A stretch of 64,000 nt of DNA, from assembly GCA_022799115.1 (NCBI GenBank), contig JAAWNT010000006.1, positions 45,856-109,855 on the forward strand, written 5' to 3'. Made by a program: the position numbers and the translations under genes. Under the pieces are notes generated by a model. That model had not been told where the DNA came from, did not search any database, and saw only the letters and a program-made list of their open reading frames with translations. Shown here piece by piece: positions 1 through 8,193 of this stretch (its first letter is position 1; the number at the start of each line of letters is the position of its first letter). The stretch comes from Clostridiales bacterium. GTDB taxonomy: Bacteria > Bacillota > Clostridia > Oscillospirales > Acutalibacteraceae.

Positions 1-668
1 GTAGTATGGCCATTTTTGGAAGCTATATCGGTAAAGACCGCAGTCTGACCGGAGAAGCCATCAACATCACCGCGCTGGATACCCTGGTAGCGCTGATCGC
101 AGGTCTGATTATTTTTCCTGCCTGTTCCGCCTTTGGAGTGGACGTGGGCAGTGGGCCTAAGCTTGTGTTTGTCACACTGCCAAATATTTTCAACTCCATG
201 GCAGGAGGCCGCGTTTGGGGAGCGTTGTTTTTTCTGTTTATGTCCTTTGCTGCGCTTACCACCATTATTGCGGTGTTTGAAAACATCGTTTCCTTTGGAC
301 TGGATCTTTTTCACTGGAGCCGAAAAAAAAGCGTATGCATCAACATTATCGTGGTGATTGCGCTTTCTCTGCCTTGTGCGTTGGGCTTCAGCCTGCTTTC
401 CGGCGTTCAGCCTTTCGGGATGGGAAGCACGATATTGGATTTAGAGGATTTCATTGTTAGCAATAACCTGCTCCCCATCGGTTCTATGATCTTTTTGCTG
501 TTCTGCACCCGAAAAAGCGGTTGGGGCTGGGACCACTTTATTGAAGAGGCCAATCAGGGAAAGGGGAGAAAATTTCCTAAATGGGCCCGCGTTTATGTAT
601 CCTACATCCTGCCGCTGCTGGCGCTGCTGATCTTTATTCAGGGTTATGTGGAAAAATTTTTTGCATAG
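1..668 (+). CDS. Sodium-dependent neurotransmitter-symporter (NSS/SNF) family transporter, 3' part
   Basis: The reading frame is open to the left edge, so only about the last 220 residues are present. What remains is strongly hydrophobic with about five membrane helices. It carries the family-typical stretch GxYIGKDxSLTGEA followed by a helix and, later, FHWSRKK. The same FHWSRKK element occurs in the complete NSS protein at 20445-21815, which makes the family call firm. NSS proteins couple Na+ influx to uptake of amino acids or related amines; the substrate cannot be read from this fragment. A weak hairpin with a T-run lies near 728-775, but I see no clear terminator. Confident in family, not in substrate. 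Confidence 0.88.
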   Translation, partial: SMAIFGSYIGKDRSLTGEAINITALDTLVALIAGLIIFPACSAFGVDVGSGPKLVFVTLPNIFNSMAGGRVWGALFFLFMSFAALTTIIAVFENIVSFGLDLFHWSRKKSVCINIIVVIALSLPCALGFSLLSGVQPFGMGSTILDLEDFIVSNNLLPIGSMIFLLFCTRKSGWGWDHFIEEANQGKGRKFPKWARVYVSYILPLLALLIFIQGYVEKFFA

Positions 669-802
669 ATAATCCGACAGTAATTTTTCTTCTTAAAGAA
701 ACCGTTACCCGTGTGAAATAAAACATTGGGAAAAAGGTGATTTTCTCATCATGAATCCCCCTTTTTTATCATATATATCCCATATAGTAAGGGGGAATGG
801 TT

Positions 803-1420
803 ATGTTTGTGGTGTCTATGAAAACATCGAAGAAGAAACTGGTGCTCTTTGCGGGCATTGTTGTGATGGTGGTGGCGGGCTGCTTCCTTCTGTTCGGTAA
901 GGGAGGAGACGAGGCCCAGGCGGTTTCCACAATGGGTAAATATAATTTATCTGCATCAGACAATGGCCAGCGGCTTTCCTTTCTGTCCCAATTTGGATGG
1001 GAGGTTAAGGAAGAACCTCTTGAGATCTGCGAAATAATTTTGCCGTCGGAATTCAACGATACGTATCAAAAATACAACGATATCCAAAAGCAGCAGGGAC
1101 TTGATCTGTGGAGGTACGCGGGCAAGTCATGCAAACGGTGGACCTATGAGGTGACCAACTATCCCAACAAGCCTCAGGGGGTGCGGGCAAATCTGCTCAT
1201 CCTGGATGGGAAAGTCATTGGCGGGGACATTTGCTCTACCGAGTTGGACGGTTTTTTGCATGGTTTTGTTAAGCCGGAATCGGCATCCAACGGTTCGGAA
1301 GGCGTCAATTCCACGGCGGCCACCGATACTTCCAGCCAAGGCTTGCTGCCGGTGGAGAGTTCCACAGAGCGGGAAACCCTGGCCCCTGATCCCAATATGC
1401 CGGAAGCGCCTGTGGATTAA
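803..1420 (+). CDS. DUF4830-like membrane-anchored protein
   Basis: About 205 residues: a short basic N-terminus, one hydrophobic helix (roughly residues 12-30), then an extracellular domain. The stretch NLSASDNGQRLSFLSQFGW followed by ILPSEFNDTYQKYNDIQKQQG and a TNYP...VRANLLILDGKVIGGDICS core resembles the DUF4830 family of Firmicute secreted or membrane-anchored proteins, whose function is unknown. The last 45 residues are Ser/Thr/Pro-rich and look disordered. ATG codons occur at 797, 803 and 818. The ribosome site AAGGGGG at 789-795 is too close to 797, so 803 is preferred. A strong GC-rich terminator follows at 1444. Confidence 0.72.
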   Translation: MFVVSMKTSKKKLVLFAGIVVMVVAGCFLLFGKGGDEAQAVSTMGKYNLSASDNGQRLSFLSQFGWEVKEEPLEICEIILPSEFNDTYQKYNDIQKQQGLDLWRYAGKSCKRWTYEVTNYPNKPQGVRANLLILDGKVIGGDICSTELDGFLHGFVKPESASNGSEGVNSTAATDTSSQGLLPVESSTERETLAPDPNMPEAPVD

Positions 1421-1443
1421 CTCCACAGGGAAGCGTTTGACAG

Positions 1444-1475
1444 CGGGCGGCGGGAAAATCCTGCCGCCCGATTTT
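1444..1475 (+). terminator. Intrinsic terminator after the DUF4830-like gene
   Basis: An 11-bp GC-rich stem (CGGGCGGCGGG with CCTGCCGCCCG, one G-T pair) around the loop AAAAT is followed by ATTTTA. It separates the DUF4830-like gene from the pseudouridine synthase. Confidence 0.75.
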
Positions 1476-1501
1476 ACGATTAAAAACAGGAGTGATATTC
1501 A

Positions 1502-2236
1502 ATGGCAATAGAACGGCTGGACAAGCTGTTGGCCTCTCAAGGGATAGGCAGCCGCAAGGAGGTATCCCGCCTGATCCGGGATGGACGGGTGAAGGTGAAT
1601 GAAACTGTGCAACAAAGGCCGGAATATAAGGTGGATCCGCAGCAGGATACAATGGCCGTTGACGGCGAGCCCATCCGTTTTCAGAGGTATCTTTATCTGA
1701 TGATGAACAAGCCCAGAGGGGTGGTGTCCGCCAGCAGGGACCCCAAATGTCCCACCGTGATCGACTTGGTGCCGTCCCAGTGGCGTCGCAGAGGACTGTT
1801 CCCTGCGGGCCGGCTTGACAAGGATACCGAGGGGCTGCTGATTATAACCGACGACGGGGAATTCGCTCATCAGATGCTGTCCCCCAAGAAAAAAATCTAT
1901 AAGCTTTACGAGGCTAAGGTCAAAGGTACGGTGGGTGATAAGGAGATTGCCCAATTTCAGGAAGGAATTGTATTTGCCGATGGAGTACAGTGTTTGCCAG
2001 CGGAGCTGACGGTGGTGGAAAGAGGAGAGGCGACCGTTGCTCAGGTGAAAATTTGTGAGGGGAAGTTTCACCAAGTAAAGAAAATGTTTCTTGCCGTTGG
2101 CTGCGAAGTTATCCAATTAAAACGATTAAAAATTGGTGAATTATTACTGGATACCCAATTAAACCCAGGAGAATGTCGCGAAATTGTTGAAATAGAACGA
2201 AAACTTGCTCTCGGACAAGCAATTTCCACGAAATAA
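1502..2236 (+). CDS. 16S/23S rRNA pseudouridine synthase, RsuA/RluB/E/F family
   Basis: This enzyme isomerises a specific uridine in rRNA to pseudouridine. The N-terminal 60 residues form an S4 RNA-binding domain (RLDKLLASQGIGSRKEVSRLI). The catalytic domain follows, with MMNKPRGVVSA and the motif GRLDKDTEG, whose Asp106 is the catalytic aspartate. The 244-residue length fits the RsuA/RluB group. The site modified (for example 16S U516 for RsuA) cannot be fixed from sequence alone. The ribosome site is AGGAG at 1489-1493 and the ATG at 1502. The gene seems to be transcribed alone or with the ABC ATPase downstream after a 150-bp gap. Confidence 0.93.
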   Translation: MAIERLDKLLASQGIGSRKEVSRLIRDGRVKVNETVQQRPEYKVDPQQDTMAVDGEPIRFQRYLYLMMNKPRGVVSASRDPKCPTVIDLVPSQWRRRGLFPAGRLDKDTEGLLIITDDGEFAHQMLSPKKKIYKLYEAKVKGTVGDKEIAQFQEGIVFADGVQCLPAELTVVERGEATVAQVKICEGKFHQVKKMFLAVGCEVIQLKRLKIGELLLDTQLNPGECREIVEIERKLALGQAISTK

Positions 2237-2390
2237 TGGCGGTTGCTTTGTGTTCTGTAAGATTTACATAAAGTCTACAATTAATCTTTAGGCAAAAAAC
2301 GACTGTTAATCAAGGAGGAAATCTGTTATATTATTAACGTAAGAAAAAGCATCCCGTGCAATTCGCACGAATCAATGCAGGAGGTTTATT

Positions 2391-3503
2391 ATGGCAAAAG
2401 TGGTTTTAAAGGGCATCTACAAGGTGTATCCCGGCGAAGTAACGGCTGTTACCGATTTTAATCTTGATATTGAGGATAAGGAATTTATCATCCTGGTTGG
2501 TCCTTCCGGTTGTGGTAAATCCACCACTCTGCGCATGATCGCGGGCTTGGAGGAGATTAGTGATGGTGAACTGTATATAGGAGATACCCTGGCAAACGAT
2601 ATCGCCCCCAAGGATCGTGATATCGCCATGGTGTTCCAGAACTATGCATTGTATCCCCATATGACGGTGTTTGATAACATGGCTTTCGGCCTGAAATTGC
2701 GCAAGACTCCGAAGGATGAGATCAAGCGCCGCGTAGAAGAGGCAGCCAGAATTCTGGATATCTCCCATTTGCTGGACCGCAAGCCCAAGGCTTTGTCCGG
2801 CGGCCAGAGACAGCGTGTGGCCTTGGGCCGCGCCATCGTTCGTGATCCTAAGGTGTTCTTGCTTGACGAGCCGCTGTCCAACTTGGATGCTAAGCTGCGC
2901 GCCCAAATGAGAACCGAGATTGCTAAGCTGCATCACAGACTGGGCACCACCTTTATCTATGTTACCCACGATCAGACCGAGGCTATGACCATGGGCGATC
3001 GCATTGTGGTTATGAAGGATGGATTTATTCAGCAGGTGGATACGCCTCAAAACCTCTATGAAAAGCCCTGCAATGAGTTTGTAGCCGGATTCATGGGTTC
3101 TCCCCAAATGAACTTCATCGACGCTACTGTTGGAAAGAACGGCGATAAGTTTGTTCTTACCTTTGGTAGAAACACCCTTGCAGTTCCCGCCAACAAAGCA
3201 GAGGGAACCGATCTGTCCAAGTATGTTGGCAAAGAGGTGACCTTCGGAATTCGTCCTGAGGACGTACACGATGAGCCGGAAGTGCTGCAAAAGCATCCGG
3301 AGAGCACTGTGGATGCCGATGTGGAAGTTACCGAGCTGATGGGCGCTGAGACATATCTGTACCTCAACGTAGAGGGGAACGCGGTTACCGCCCGTGTGGA
3401 TCCCACCTCTACCGCGAAGGCTGGAGATAAGACTCAGGTTGCTTTCGATATGAATAAAATGCATCTGTTTGATAAGGAAACTGAGCAAGCAATTCTCAAC
3501 TGA
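2391..3503 (+). CDS. Sugar ABC transporter ATP-binding protein, MsmX/UgpC type
   Basis: This is a cytoplasmic ATPase subunit of CUT1-type carbohydrate importers. Visible parts are Walker A GPSGCGKST (residues 37-45), the Q-loop at MVFQNYALYPHMTV, signature LSGGQRQRVALGRA, Walker B VFLLDEPLSNLDA and the switch His in YVTHDQTEAMT. A C-terminal TOBE-type regulatory region covers about residues 240-360 and includes the family motif FGIRPEDVHD. The 370-residue length is typical. No permease or binding protein is adjacent, so by analogy with MsmX of Bacillus subtilis it probably energises several sugar importers encoded elsewhere. The ribosome site GGAGG precedes the ATG and a terminator follows at 3537. 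Confidence 0.95.
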   Translation: MAKVVLKGIYKVYPGEVTAVTDFNLDIEDKEFIILVGPSGCGKSTTLRMIAGLEEISDGELYIGDTLANDIAPKDRDIAMVFQNYALYPHMTVFDNMAFGLKLRKTPKDEIKRRVEEAARILDISHLLDRKPKALSGGQRQRVALGRAIVRDPKVFLLDEPLSNLDAKLRAQMRTEIAKLHHRLGTTFIYVTHDQTEAMTMGDRIVVMKDGFIQQVDTPQNLYEKPCNEFVAGFMGSPQMNFIDATVGKNGDKFVLTFGRNTLAVPANKAEGTDLSKYVGKEVTFGIRPEDVHDEPEVLQKHPESTVDADVEVTELMGAETYLYLNVEGNAVTARVDPTSTAKAGDKTQVAFDMNKMHLFDKETEQAILN

Positions 3504-3536
3504 GAATAGAGATCTGCAATCATTTCAAACAATTAC

Positions 3537-3565
3537 GGGACCGCTATTAAGCGGTCCCATTTTGT
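3537..3565 (+). terminator. Intrinsic terminator of the sugar ABC ATPase gene
   Basis: A perfect 9-bp stem GGGACCGCT / AGCGGTCCC with loop ATTA is followed by ATTTTGTTT. Confidence 0.88.
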
Positions 3566-3707
3566 TTATCCGTACAAAAGACAATGTTGAGCTAGCGGCG
3601 GACGCTAGGGAAGTTGGTCAGATACCACCAGAAGGTGTAAAAAGTATTAAGATTCTGTAAAACTCACTTTGTTCTGTAGGAAAAATGAAATTTATTTGAT
3701 AATTAGG

Positions 3708-3736
3708 TTGCAAACTTGTAACTATTTATGTAAAAT
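3708..3736 (+). promoter_or_regulatory. Predicted SigA promoter for the PucR-type regulator
   Basis: TTGCAA at 3708-3713 and TAAAAT at 3731-3736 are separated by 17 bp. They lie about 105 bp upstream of the regulator's start codon. Confidence 0.6.
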
Positions 3737-3842
3737 AGGTTTATATAGAAGACAACATTCGCACAATAAAAGCAAAATGGACAAGTTGGCAGGAAGCAAG
3801 GCCTCAGTGAGGCGATTATAAATGAAAAAGTGAGGGAGATCT

Positions 3843-4928
3843 ATGTCGAATAGACTATTTCAAGGCGTTATCCATCAAATGAGGGATGCGATCGACCGAA
3901 CGATCGGAGTGATCGACGAAACCTCTGTTATCATTGCGTGCAGCGAGCTTGGCAGAATCGGGGAAGTCAACGAAAGTGTTACGGCGGAATCTCTGACTGC
4001 GACCAGCACCTTTGTGGTCAACGGATACACCTATCGATCTTTTGGAAACAGACCGAGACCGGAATATGCGGTTTTTGTGGCTGGAAATGACGATGCCGCC
4101 CAGAAATACGCGATGCTGCTGGCGGTGTCGCTGGGAAGCATCAAGCAGTACTACGATGAAAAGTACGACCGCGGCAACTTTATTAAAAATGTCATTTTGG
4201 ATAATATTCTGCCGGGTGATATTTATTTGAAAGCCCGGGAGCTTCGGTTTAATTCCGACGTCAGCCGTGTATGCATGCTGATTAAGATTGTTTCCAAGTC
4301 GGACATCTCCGCATATGATGTAATACAGAATCTTTTCCCGGATAAGAACAAAGATTTCGTCATCAATATCAATGAAACGGATATCGCTTTGGTGAAGGAA
4401 ATCCGCACGGGTATTGAATCGAAGGATCTTGAGAAATTGGCGAGTTCCATTGTAGATACACTTTCCAGCGAATTCTATACGCATTGCGTGGTAGGAATCG
4501 GAACGACGGTGAGTGGAATTAAAGATCTTGCCCGTTCCTTTAAAGAGGCGCAGGTGGCCCTGGAAGTGGGCAAGGTGTTCGATACTGAGCGCACCATTGT
4601 TAGTTATGACAATTTGGGCATCGCTCGTCTGGTTTATCAGCTCCCCACTACTTTGTGTGACATGTTCCTGAAAGAAGTCTTTAAGCGCGGGTCCATTGAA
4701 TCGTTGGATCAGGAGACGTTGTTTACCATTCAGCGTTTCTTTGAGAACAACCTGAATGTGTCGGAGACTTCGCGCAAACTGTTTGTGCACCGCAATACCT
4801 TGGTATACCGGTTGGAAAAGATTAAGAAGCTGACCGGATTGGATCTGCGTGAGTTTGAAGATGCAATTGTCTTTAAAGTGGCGCTGATGGTTAAAAAATA
4901 CCTTTCGGCAAATCCTGTAAAATATTAA
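3843..4928 (+). CDS. PucR/CdaR-type helix-turn-helix transcriptional regulator
   Basis: A 361-residue cytoplasmic DNA-binding protein. The C-terminal 60 residues contain the PucR-type helix-turn-helix, recognisable by FFENNLNVSETSRKLFVHRN followed by TLVYRLEKIKKLTGLDLR. The central part (about 140-270) resembles the GGDEF-like domain of the CdaR family, and the N-terminal region is a putative effector-sensing part. Family members control sugar-acid, purine or amino-acid use. The nearest gene is the orphan sugar ABC ATPase, but terminators on both sides suggest a single-gene unit. The ribosome site GAGGGAG stands just upstream of the ATG. The effector and targets are unknown. Confidence 0.85.
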   Translation: MSNRLFQGVIHQMRDAIDRTIGVIDETSVIIACSELGRIGEVNESVTAESLTATSTFVVNGYTYRSFGNRPRPEYAVFVAGNDDAAQKYAMLLAVSLGSIKQYYDEKYDRGNFIKNVILDNILPGDIYLKARELRFNSDVSRVCMLIKIVSKSDISAYDVIQNLFPDKNKDFVININETDIALVKEIRTGIESKDLEKLASSIVDTLSSEFYTHCVVGIGTTVSGIKDLARSFKEAQVALEVGKVFDTERTIVSYDNLGIARLVYQLPTTLCDMFLKEVFKRGSIESLDQETLFTIQRFFENNLNVSETSRKLFVHRNTLVYRLEKIKKLTGLDLREFEDAIVFKVALMVKKYLSANPVKY

Positions 4929-4953
4929 AATAGCTTGTATCGTTTTGTGGATG

Positions 4954-4986
4954 TTAGGGCGGACTTGCTGTCCGCCCTAATTCATA
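4954..4986 (+). terminator. Intrinsic terminator of the PucR-type gene
   Basis: A perfect 11-bp inverted repeat TTAGGGCGGAC / GTCCGCCCTAA has the loop TTGCT. The T-tract that follows is weak (TTCAT), so read-through into the ftsE leader is possible. Confidence 0.65.
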
Positions 4987-5047
4987 AAATCAGGTTGTTT
5001 TCCGGTTGCACTATAGATTGGAGGAAGCATTTTAAATCAGCGAACAC

Positions 5048-5250
5048 ATTTTGGTCCAGGGATTAGAGAAGTTAGCTCTTACTGGGTCTGGGATCAATTT
5101 TAAATGGAAAGGATTGACTCCCTCCCAAGCAGAATGCGCAAATGCGCATCCGCCGGATTGAGCGAGTGGAAGGGAGTACACATCGTTTTATAGCCGGGAT
5201 TGCGCCCGGTTATTTTATAGGGAAGGCTGGACGCAATTTGCGTCCTTTGG
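5048..5250 (+). ncRNA. Structured leader upstream of the ftsEX operon (candidate cis-acting RNA)
   Basis: The 342-bp gap between the PucR-type gene and ftsE holds no credible gene but at least four hairpins in series. They are a long imperfect stem TTGGTCC (5051-5057) / GGATCAA (5091-5097) followed by a T-run; ACTCCC (5117-5122) / GGGAGT (5172-5177) enclosing ATGCGC (5134-5139) / GCGCAT (5144-5149); GCCGGG (5191-5196) / CCCGGT (5203-5208) followed by TATTTTAT; and GGACGCAA (5229-5236) / TTGCGTCC (5238-5245). Two of the hairpins are terminator-like, so attenuation is possible. I do not recognise a known riboswitch class. Confidence 0.45.
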
Positions 5251-5270
5251 TAATAGAGAGGCGGAGTGCA

Positions 5271-5957
5271 GTGATAGAGTTTCAAAACGTTTCAAAGACC
5301 TACGAGAATGGCACTAAGGCTCTCAGGGGAATTGATCTTGATATTGCAAAAGGAGAATTTGTATTCATCGTTGGATCCTCGGGGGCCGGAAAAAGTACAT
5401 TTTTAAAGTTGATTATGAGAGAGGAAAAACCAAGTTCTGGCGAAATTATTGTGAACGGCAGGAAGCTTTCCACAGTAAAACGCAGGGATATTCCTTACTT
5501 GAGAAGAACCATGGGAATCGTTTTTCAAGATTTCCGTTTGATCGATAAAATGAGCGTATATGATAACGTGGCTTTTGCCATGCGTGTTACCGGCGCGTCT
5601 TCACGGGATGTGCGCAAAAGGGTGCCATACATATTGGGCTTGGTTGGCCTGCAATCCAAAGCGCGCTGTCATCCTTCGGAGTTATCGGGAGGAGAACAGC
5701 AACGCGTCGGCTTGGCACGCGCGTTGGTGAATAATCCCAGTATGATTATTGCGGATGAGCCTACTGGAAATGTAGATCCGGCGCTTTCTTTTGAAATTGT
5801 CGATCTGCTTAGCGAGATCAACCGTCGTGGTACCACTGTGCTGATGGTGACCCACGAGCACACCCTGGTCAAGCGGTTTCCGCGCCGCGTCATCGAGATC
5901 AAAGATGGACTTGTGGTGGGAGACAGTGGGCGTCCGGAGGTGCAAAATGAAGATTAG
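5271..5957 (+). CDS. ftsE: Cell division ATP-binding protein FtsE
   Basis: FtsE is the cytoplasmic ATPase of the FtsEX complex, which controls peptidoglycan hydrolases during division or elongation. The GTG at 5271 is chosen because it gives the standard 228-residue protein starting MIEFQNVSKTYENG and follows a GAGGCGGAG ribosome site; the frame is open further upstream, but that part overlaps the leader hairpins. Visible motifs are Walker A GSSGAGKST, Q-loop MGIVFQDFRL, signature LSGGEQQRVGLARAL, Walker B MIIADEPTGNVDP and switch region VLMVTHEHTLV. It overlaps ftsX by 11 bp, so translation is likely coupled. Confidence 0.95.
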   Translation: MIEFQNVSKTYENGTKALRGIDLDIAKGEFVFIVGSSGAGKSTFLKLIMREEKPSSGEIIVNGRKLSTVKRRDIPYLRRTMGIVFQDFRLIDKMSVYDNVAFAMRVTGASSRDVRKRVPYILGLVGLQSKARCHPSELSGGEQQRVGLARALVNNPSMIIADEPTGNVDPALSFEIVDLLSEINRRGTTVLMVTHEHTLVKRFPRRVIEIKDGLVVGDSGRPEVQNED

Positions 5958-6849
5958 TTCTATGGGCTACCTCATCAGAGAGGGGTTTAAAAATGTTTGG
6001 AGCAATCGGATGATGTCCTTTGCTTCCATTGGCGTGTTGATTTCCTGCTTACTTCTGACAGGGGCCGCCATGCTGTTCTCCTTGAATGTCAGTTCTGTGA
6101 TGAAATCCATGGAGGACGAAAATACCATTACCGTTTATTTGAAACAGGAGTTTACCACCCTGGAGGCGGTAAAGATCGGCCAGGAGATACAGAAAATTTC
6201 CAATATCAAGGATGCCGCTTTTATCTCGGCGGACGAGGGATTGCAGCAATACAAGGAGATGCTGGGTTCCCTGTTTGACGGCTTAGAGGGCGAAGAAAAT
6301 TTTCTCCCTCATTCTTGGGTGATTACCATGGAGGATCTTTCTCAATATGACCAAACGGTAGCCCAGATCAAAGAGGTGAATGGAGTAGAATCCATTCGCG
6401 ACCGAAGAGATTCCGCAATGAAGCTGACCAGCCTCAATCAGCTGGTGTCCCAGGTGGGATTCTGGGTCATTCTTGCGTTGGGTATCGTGTCCCTGTTTAT
6501 TATCTCCAATACAATCCGGGTTACAATGTTCTCCCGAAGGCTGGAGATCAGCATTATGAAATCGGTGGGCGCTACCAATCGTTTTATCCGAGTTCCCTTT
6601 ATTGTGGAGGGTGTGGTGATTGGATTGATATCCGCGGTACTTTCCACAGTTTTACTCCGATTGGTGTATAACAGCCTGATTACAGGCATGAATCAGATCG
6701 TACCGTTTACTAGTATATCCTTTGACAGGCTTATCGTGCCCATTATTTTGGGTTATACCATCGCCGGCATCACATTCGGCGCTTTGGGCGGTATGATATC
6801 CATTCGAAAATATTTAAAGAAAGATGGAGGAGAAATCATTGGCTGGTAA
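5947..6849 (+). CDS. ftsX: Cell division membrane protein FtsX
   Basis: FtsX is the membrane partner of FtsE. The 300-residue protein has the expected plan: a cytoplasmic N-terminus (MGYLIREGFKNVWSNRMMSF), TM1 at about 22-44, an extracellular domain of about 120 residues that in the family binds the hydrolase partner, and three C-terminal TM helices around RRLEISIMKSVGATNRFIR, a typical FtsX motif. The ATG at 5947 lies inside the 3' end of ftsE, with an AGGAGGTG-like site (CGGAGGTG) upstream. Its 3' end overlaps the start of the following murein hydrolase, so the three genes form one coupled unit. Confidence 0.95.
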   Translation: MKISSMGYLIREGFKNVWSNRMMSFASIGVLISCLLLTGAAMLFSLNVSSVMKSMEDENTITVYLKQEFTTLEAVKIGQEIQKISNIKDAAFISADEGLQQYKEMLGSLFDGLEGEENFLPHSWVITMEDLSQYDQTVAQIKEVNGVESIRDRRDSAMKLTSLNQLVSQVGFWVILALGIVSLFIISNTIRVTMFSRRLEISIMKSVGATNRFIRVPFIVEGVVIGLISAVLSTVLLRLVYNSLITGMNQIVPFTSISFDRLIVPIILGYTIAGITFGALGGMISIRKYLKKDGGEIIGW

Positions 6850-8164
6850 AAAAAGGAGCAGAAAAGGGAAATATCTCTTGGCGATGACATTGGCGATGAC
6901 ATTGGTTACGGCCTCCAACCTTCCTTATATAGCGCCGGCGTTTGCTGTGGATATTACCCAGACTGAACAGGATAAAAAGGATCTGAAGGCCAAAAACGAC
7001 GAACTCAACAGGCAGTTGGAGGAGACGCGCAAGAATACGAAGGATAAACGCGCCCACAAGGAAGCGCTGGAGAAAAAAATTCAATTGGTGCAGCAGCAGG
7101 TTCGTCTGAATAATGAGGAAATCAAACGCCTGGACAGTGAAATCCAAACACTGGAGGATCAGATTGCGGACACCCAGAAGAGTATTGATGCAGATATGGA
7201 AACCCTGAAGAAACGTTTACGGGCGATCTATATGGCGGGAGAGGCATCCACCATTGATATTATTTTAAATTCCAAAGACATTAATGATTTTTTGGACAAG
7301 GCTATGATCGTTAAGAATGTCACAGAGCACGACACCCAGCTTATTCAAAAGATGAAAGACGAGATGGCGAATATCCAGACGGAGAAAGACGCCATTAGGT
7401 CCAATCGGGAAGAGGCTGCCCAACTGAAAAAGGAGCTGGAGGCCCAGCAGAAGGAATTGTCCGAATTAATGGAGGAGGACGTCCGGCTGATCCAAGAGCT
7501 GGAAGGGGAGGAAGCGTCTCTGCAACACAATCTGGACGAAAATAACCAGGAGCTTCAGAGTATTGAAGAGGAAATCCGTCAATACTATGAGCAAAAGAAG
7601 CGGGAACAAGAGGAAGAAGAGAGAAGAAGACGCGAGGAGGAAAACAACCAAAATAACAGCTCCAATGGAGGAAGCGGTACCAATGACGGCAATAACTCCA
7701 ACGGCGGCAACGTGATCCACGATCCTAACGCTCCGGTGAAAGAAACCACTTTGGCTTGGCCTGCGCCTGGCTATTATCATCTGAACTCCGAATGGGGTGA
7801 TGGCCGCAACCATGGCGCCATTGACATTGGCGGAGGTATTTACGGTAAGCCGATTGTAGCGGCGGGCGACGGCACGGTGATCAAAGTGAACAGCACCTGT
7901 ACGCATGATTTTCCCAAAGCGGGGGCCTGGAGCTGCGGATGCGGCGGCGGATATGGCAATTATGTGATGATTGCTCATGACGACGGTACCATTATGACGG
8001 TGTACGCCCATCTTAGCCGAGTGGATGTGACACAGGGACAACGGGTATCCCGGAGTCAGATCATAGGGCTTGCGGGCACTACCGGTCAATCCAGCGGCCC
8101 GCATCTCCACTATGAGGTTCGGGTCAACGGGGTGAAACAAAACCCGATGAATTGGTATCAATAA
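6839..8164 (+). CDS. Coiled-coil M23 (LytM) peptidoglycan hydrolase, probable FtsEX partner
   Basis: This is a secreted murein endopeptidase of the EnvC/PcsB type. It has a signal peptide (basic start, hydrophobic stretch, cleavage near APAFAVD), a long coiled coil (about residues 45-265) rich in E, K and Q, an N/G/S-rich linker, then an M23 domain. Zinc ligands fit HGAID (HxxxD) and GPHLHYEV (HxH). An insertion with Cys residues (CTHDF, WSCGCGGG) in the catalytic domain is notable. An ATG exists at 6824, but GGAGGA at 6826-6831 is better placed for the TTG at 6839, inside the end of ftsX. The coiled coil and gene order point to activation by FtsEX. Confidence 0.9.
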   Translation: MAGKKRSRKGKYLLAMTLAMTLVTASNLPYIAPAFAVDITQTEQDKKDLKAKNDELNRQLEETRKNTKDKRAHKEALEKKIQLVQQQVRLNNEEIKRLDSEIQTLEDQIADTQKSIDADMETLKKRLRAIYMAGEASTIDIILNSKDINDFLDKAMIVKNVTEHDTQLIQKMKDEMANIQTEKDAIRSNREEAAQLKKELEAQQKELSELMEEDVRLIQELEGEEASLQHNLDENNQELQSIEEEIRQYYEQKKREQEEEERRRREEENNQNNSSNGGSGTNDGNNSNGGNVIHDPNAPVKETTLAWPAPGYYHLNSEWGDGRNHGAIDIGGGIYGKPIVAAGDGTVIKVNSTCTHDFPKAGAWSCGCGGGYGNYVMIAHDDGTIMTVYAHLSRVDVTQGQRVSRSQIIGLAGTTGQSSGPHLHYEVRVNGVKQNPMNWYQ

Positions 8165-8193
8165 GAAATTGGAACCTAAAATAGGAGCGTGCG

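Noticed and set aside
2323..2340. A partial Rex-like palindrome (CTGTTATATTATTAACGT) before the sugar ABC ATPase.
   Set aside because: Only 10 of 14 fixed bases match and the gene has no redox role.
2406..3488. A long open frame (360 residues) on the minus strand opposite the sugar ABC ATPase.
   Set aside because: It lies entirely within the ATPase gene, has no ribosome site or family motif, and is explained by the codon use of the real gene.
3469..3660. A 63-residue frame overlapping the 3' end of the ABC ATPase.
   Set aside because: It runs straight through the terminator hairpin at 3537-3558 and has no ribosome site.
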